A stretch of DNA of 64,000 nucleotides from Clostridiaceae bacterium (GTDB lineage: Bacteria > Bacillota > Clostridia > DSM-8532). The stretch is from assembly GCA_012728095.1 (NCBI GenBank), contig JAAYFU010000024.1, forward strand, positions 1 through 64,000. Reading direction: 5' to 3'. Of the stretch, positions 62,175-64,000 are shown one piece after another. Both the position numbers and the translations under genes were made by a program. The notes below the pieces were generated by a model. That model made no database searches. It saw nothing but the letters and a program-made list of their open reading frames with translations, and had not been told where the DNA came from. Within the stretch, counting starts at the first letter, position 1; the number at the start of each line of letters is the position of its first letter.

Positions 62175-63824
62175 ACCGCCCGCTTTCAGGGACATTATCG
62201 CGCCCAGGGTGTAGGTATTCTTTTCAAGGCTGATTAAAATATTATTAATCTCGGTTATTTGTTCCGGCGTAAGGTTTGAACTCATTGCCAGATGGGTGTT
62301 ATACAAAATATATTCAAGGGCGTTATGTACTGATGCGATATTCTTCTTAATCTCGAATATGGTCTCCGGGGATACGAGCTCTTTTTTCATCTCATCAATA
62401 CTCACAACATCATGCTTGGTGAGTGTGAATTCGGTATCTCCCTCAACAATAGTGCAGTCGTATCCCAAAACGGATTTAACTTCTTTGGCGAATTCCTGCT
62501 TTGCGTCTTCCTCCCCGTGGACAAGGAAAACTTGTTTCGGCGGTTGTTTAAATCCTGCAAGCCAGTCCAATAAACCGTTTTTATCGGCATGGCCTGAAAA
62601 GCCTTCCAAGTTGTGAATCTCAGCTTCCACATGGATCTTTTCGCCAAAGATGGTTACTTTCTTATCTCCGTTCAATATTGAGTATCCCAGGGTTCCTCTT
62701 GCCTGGTAGCCGACAAATACGATACTGGATTTCGGATTCCACAGGTTATGTTTTAAATGATGTTTAATCCTGCCGGCTTCACACATGCCGCTGGAAGAAA
62801 TAATCACCTTGGGAGTGGGATCCGTATTAAGCATGACAGATTCCTCGGCAGTTCTTGTGAATACCAGATTCGGAAAATCCAGAGGATGGTCGCCCCGCAG
62901 GATATATTCCCGTGTTTCATCATCAAATACCTGGGCGTGCCTTCTGAATATTTCCGTTGCGGAAATGGCCATGGGACTGTCCACGTAAACCATTATATCC
63001 TTAAGTTCATCCTTATACTCGGAGTGTTCCATGAAAAACCGGTTGAACTGGTAAATCAATTCCTGGGTCCTGCCTACGGCAAAAGAAGGGATAATAACAT
63101 TACCGCCTCTGCGGATTGTTTTTAAAACTATATCAATGAGTCTCTCAATACTGTCCGAGTTTTTTTCATGGACGCGGTTTCCGTAAGTGGTTTCCATAAT
63201 AACGTAATCCGCTTTTTTAATTATTGTGGGATCACGTAAAATGGGTCTTCCCGTCATGCCCAGATCACCGGAATATACAATTTTTGATACCTCATCGTTC
63301 TCTGTTATAAAAAGTTCAACTATTGAGGAACCCAGGATATGCCCTGCATCGTTGAATACAACCTTAACAGATTCATTCAGTTCAATCAGCTGATTATAAA
63401 GAACAGGTGTAACCTGGCTCAGTGCAGCTTCGGCGTCTTCCATGGTATAAAGAGGCTCAACAAGAGGTTTTCCTGCCCGCTGATTTTTCCGGTTTTTCCA
63501 TTCGGTTTCTCTTTCATGTATTGAAGCGCTGTCTTTAAGCATAATGGCCAGTAGATCGGCAGTTGCATCGGTACAATATATTTTGCCCTTAAAACCTCTT
63601 TTTACAAGTAAGGGAATCCTTCCACTATGGTCTATATGCGCGTGACTCAATATCAAGAATTCTATTTCAGCAGGATCAAAATCAAATTCCCTGGCATTTA
63701 ATTCGTCTACATCGTCACTGCCCTGAAACTGCCCGCAATCCAGCAAAAATTTATGATTAGCGGTTGTAATCAGGTGGCATGACCCCGTAACAGATGTACT
63801 TGCTCCCAAAAAACGTACTTTCAT
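62163..63824 (-). CDS. MBL-fold RNA metallohydrolase with beta-CASP domain
   Basis: Predicted RNA-processing nuclease of 553 aa (CPSF73/Ysh1-like). The zinc-binding metallo-beta-lactamase core shows SHAHIDHSGRIP (HxHxDH), DAGHILGSSI and YSGDLG. The beta-CASP insertion and later motifs follow (ETTYGNRVH, IIPSFAVGRTQE, SSSGMCEAGRIKHHL, EGFSGHADKNGL, FLVHGEE). The C-terminal 90 residues are a helical extension with no known motif. GAAGGTG precedes the ATG by about 7 bases. It converges on and overlaps the sirtuin gene. Confidence 0.93.
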   Translation of the reverse strand: MKVRFLGASTSVTGSCHLITTANHKFLLDCGQFQGSDDVDELNAREFDFDPAEIEFLILSHAHIDHSGRIPLLVKRGFKGKIYCTDATADLLAIMLKDSASIHERETEWKNRKNQRAGKPLVEPLYTMEDAEAALSQVTPVLYNQLIELNESVKVVFNDAGHILGSSIVELFITENDEVSKIVYSGDLGMTGRPILRDPTIIKKADYVIMETTYGNRVHEKNSDSIERLIDIVLKTIRRGGNVIIPSFAVGRTQELIYQFNRFFMEHSEYKDELKDIMVYVDSPMAISATEIFRRHAQVFDDETREYILRGDHPLDFPNLVFTRTAEESVMLNTDPTPKVIISSSGMCEAGRIKHHLKHNLWNPKSSIVFVGYQARGTLGYSILNGDKKVTIFGEKIHVEAEIHNLEGFSGHADKNGLLDWLAGFKQPPKQVFLVHGEEDAKQEFAKEVKSVLGYDCTIVEGDTEFTLTKHDVVSIDEMKKELVSPETIFEIKKNIASVHNALEYILYNTHLAMSSNLTPEQITEINNILISLEKNTYTLGAIMSLKAGGSVD

Positions 63825-64000
63825 AGCTTACACCTTCAAAATACATATATATTAATATATTATCATATTTCGATAAATATCGTCTTGTTTCTACTGTATT
63901 GAGATATAAAGTTTACGTGTAATTGAGAGATTTCTGGTTATAATAGCCAAATACCACAAATGGCAAGTTGCAAAACATTTTTAAGAGGATATTGGTAACT

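Overview
The window looks like chromosomal DNA of a low-G+C anaerobic Firmicute (Clostridia). The case rests on AGGAGG-type ribosome binding sites, lipobox substrate-binding proteins, a tyrosine T-box leader, a PerR-like regulator beside rubrerythrin, and CarD. The tail of a dockerin-like EF-hand protein at the left edge suggests a polysaccharide-degrading, cellulosome-type clostridium. I cannot name the species. I saw no rRNA, tRNA, CRISPR array, prophage or complete insertion sequence.

Layout. 1-7 kb: dockerin-like tail, a chemoreceptor, then a ChvE/GguAB (MmsAB)-type monosaccharide ABC transporter. 7-9.3 kb: an ammonium transporter fused to a P-II domain, read leftward from a consensus promoter through a structured leader. 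9.4-13.3 kb: MATE exporter, ECF sigma factor with an overlapping membrane anti-sigma candidate, and a 64-aa gene. 13.6-16 kb: a scarred stretch with an HMA-TauE-cupredoxin gene that has lost its middle and a response regulator cut off after 33 codons, followed by an intact HtrA protease. 16.3-20.2 kb: small conserved proteins and a P1B-type ATPase with a CPG instead of CPC motif, with its HMA metal-binding domain encoded separately. 20.4-23.2 kb: GntP permease and a type-2 glycerate kinase. 23.4-34.9 kb: a self-contained sugar sensing and uptake island with a YesN-type regulator, a YesM-type kinase, a sensor lipoprotein, YtfQ/YtfR/YtfT/YjfF-like transporter genes and a second chemoreceptor. 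35.2-36.7 kb: T-box and tyrS. 37-47 kb: orphan TadG-like protein, DUF368, DUF2935, a DUF350/glutathionylspermidine-synthase-like group with an in-frame stop, then Ku and LigD (NHEJ). 47-53 kb: ribosomal protein L25/Ctc, two flavoproteins, PerR-like regulator with tandem operators, a double-rubredoxin rubrerythrin, CarD. 53-61.2 kb: a polar amino-acid ABC transporter whose binding protein appears circularly permuted, and a complete branched-chain amino-acid (Liv) transporter. 61.4-63.8 kb: sirtuin converging on a beta-CASP RNA nuclease.

How it works together. Two sugar importers each come with a chemoreceptor, so uptake and taxis are probably tuned to the same sugars. The second importer also has a three-part sensor (lipoprotein, kinase, regulator). 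In all four ABC loci the binding-protein gene is followed by a hairpin or inverted repeat before the next gene, which would suit higher expression of the binding protein. The most unusual items are the circularly permuted binding protein, the Amt-PII leader, the CPG ATPase with detached HMA domain, the nonsense codon in the glutathionylspermidine-synthase-like gene, and the decayed metal-export gene. All functions are read from sequence pattern only.
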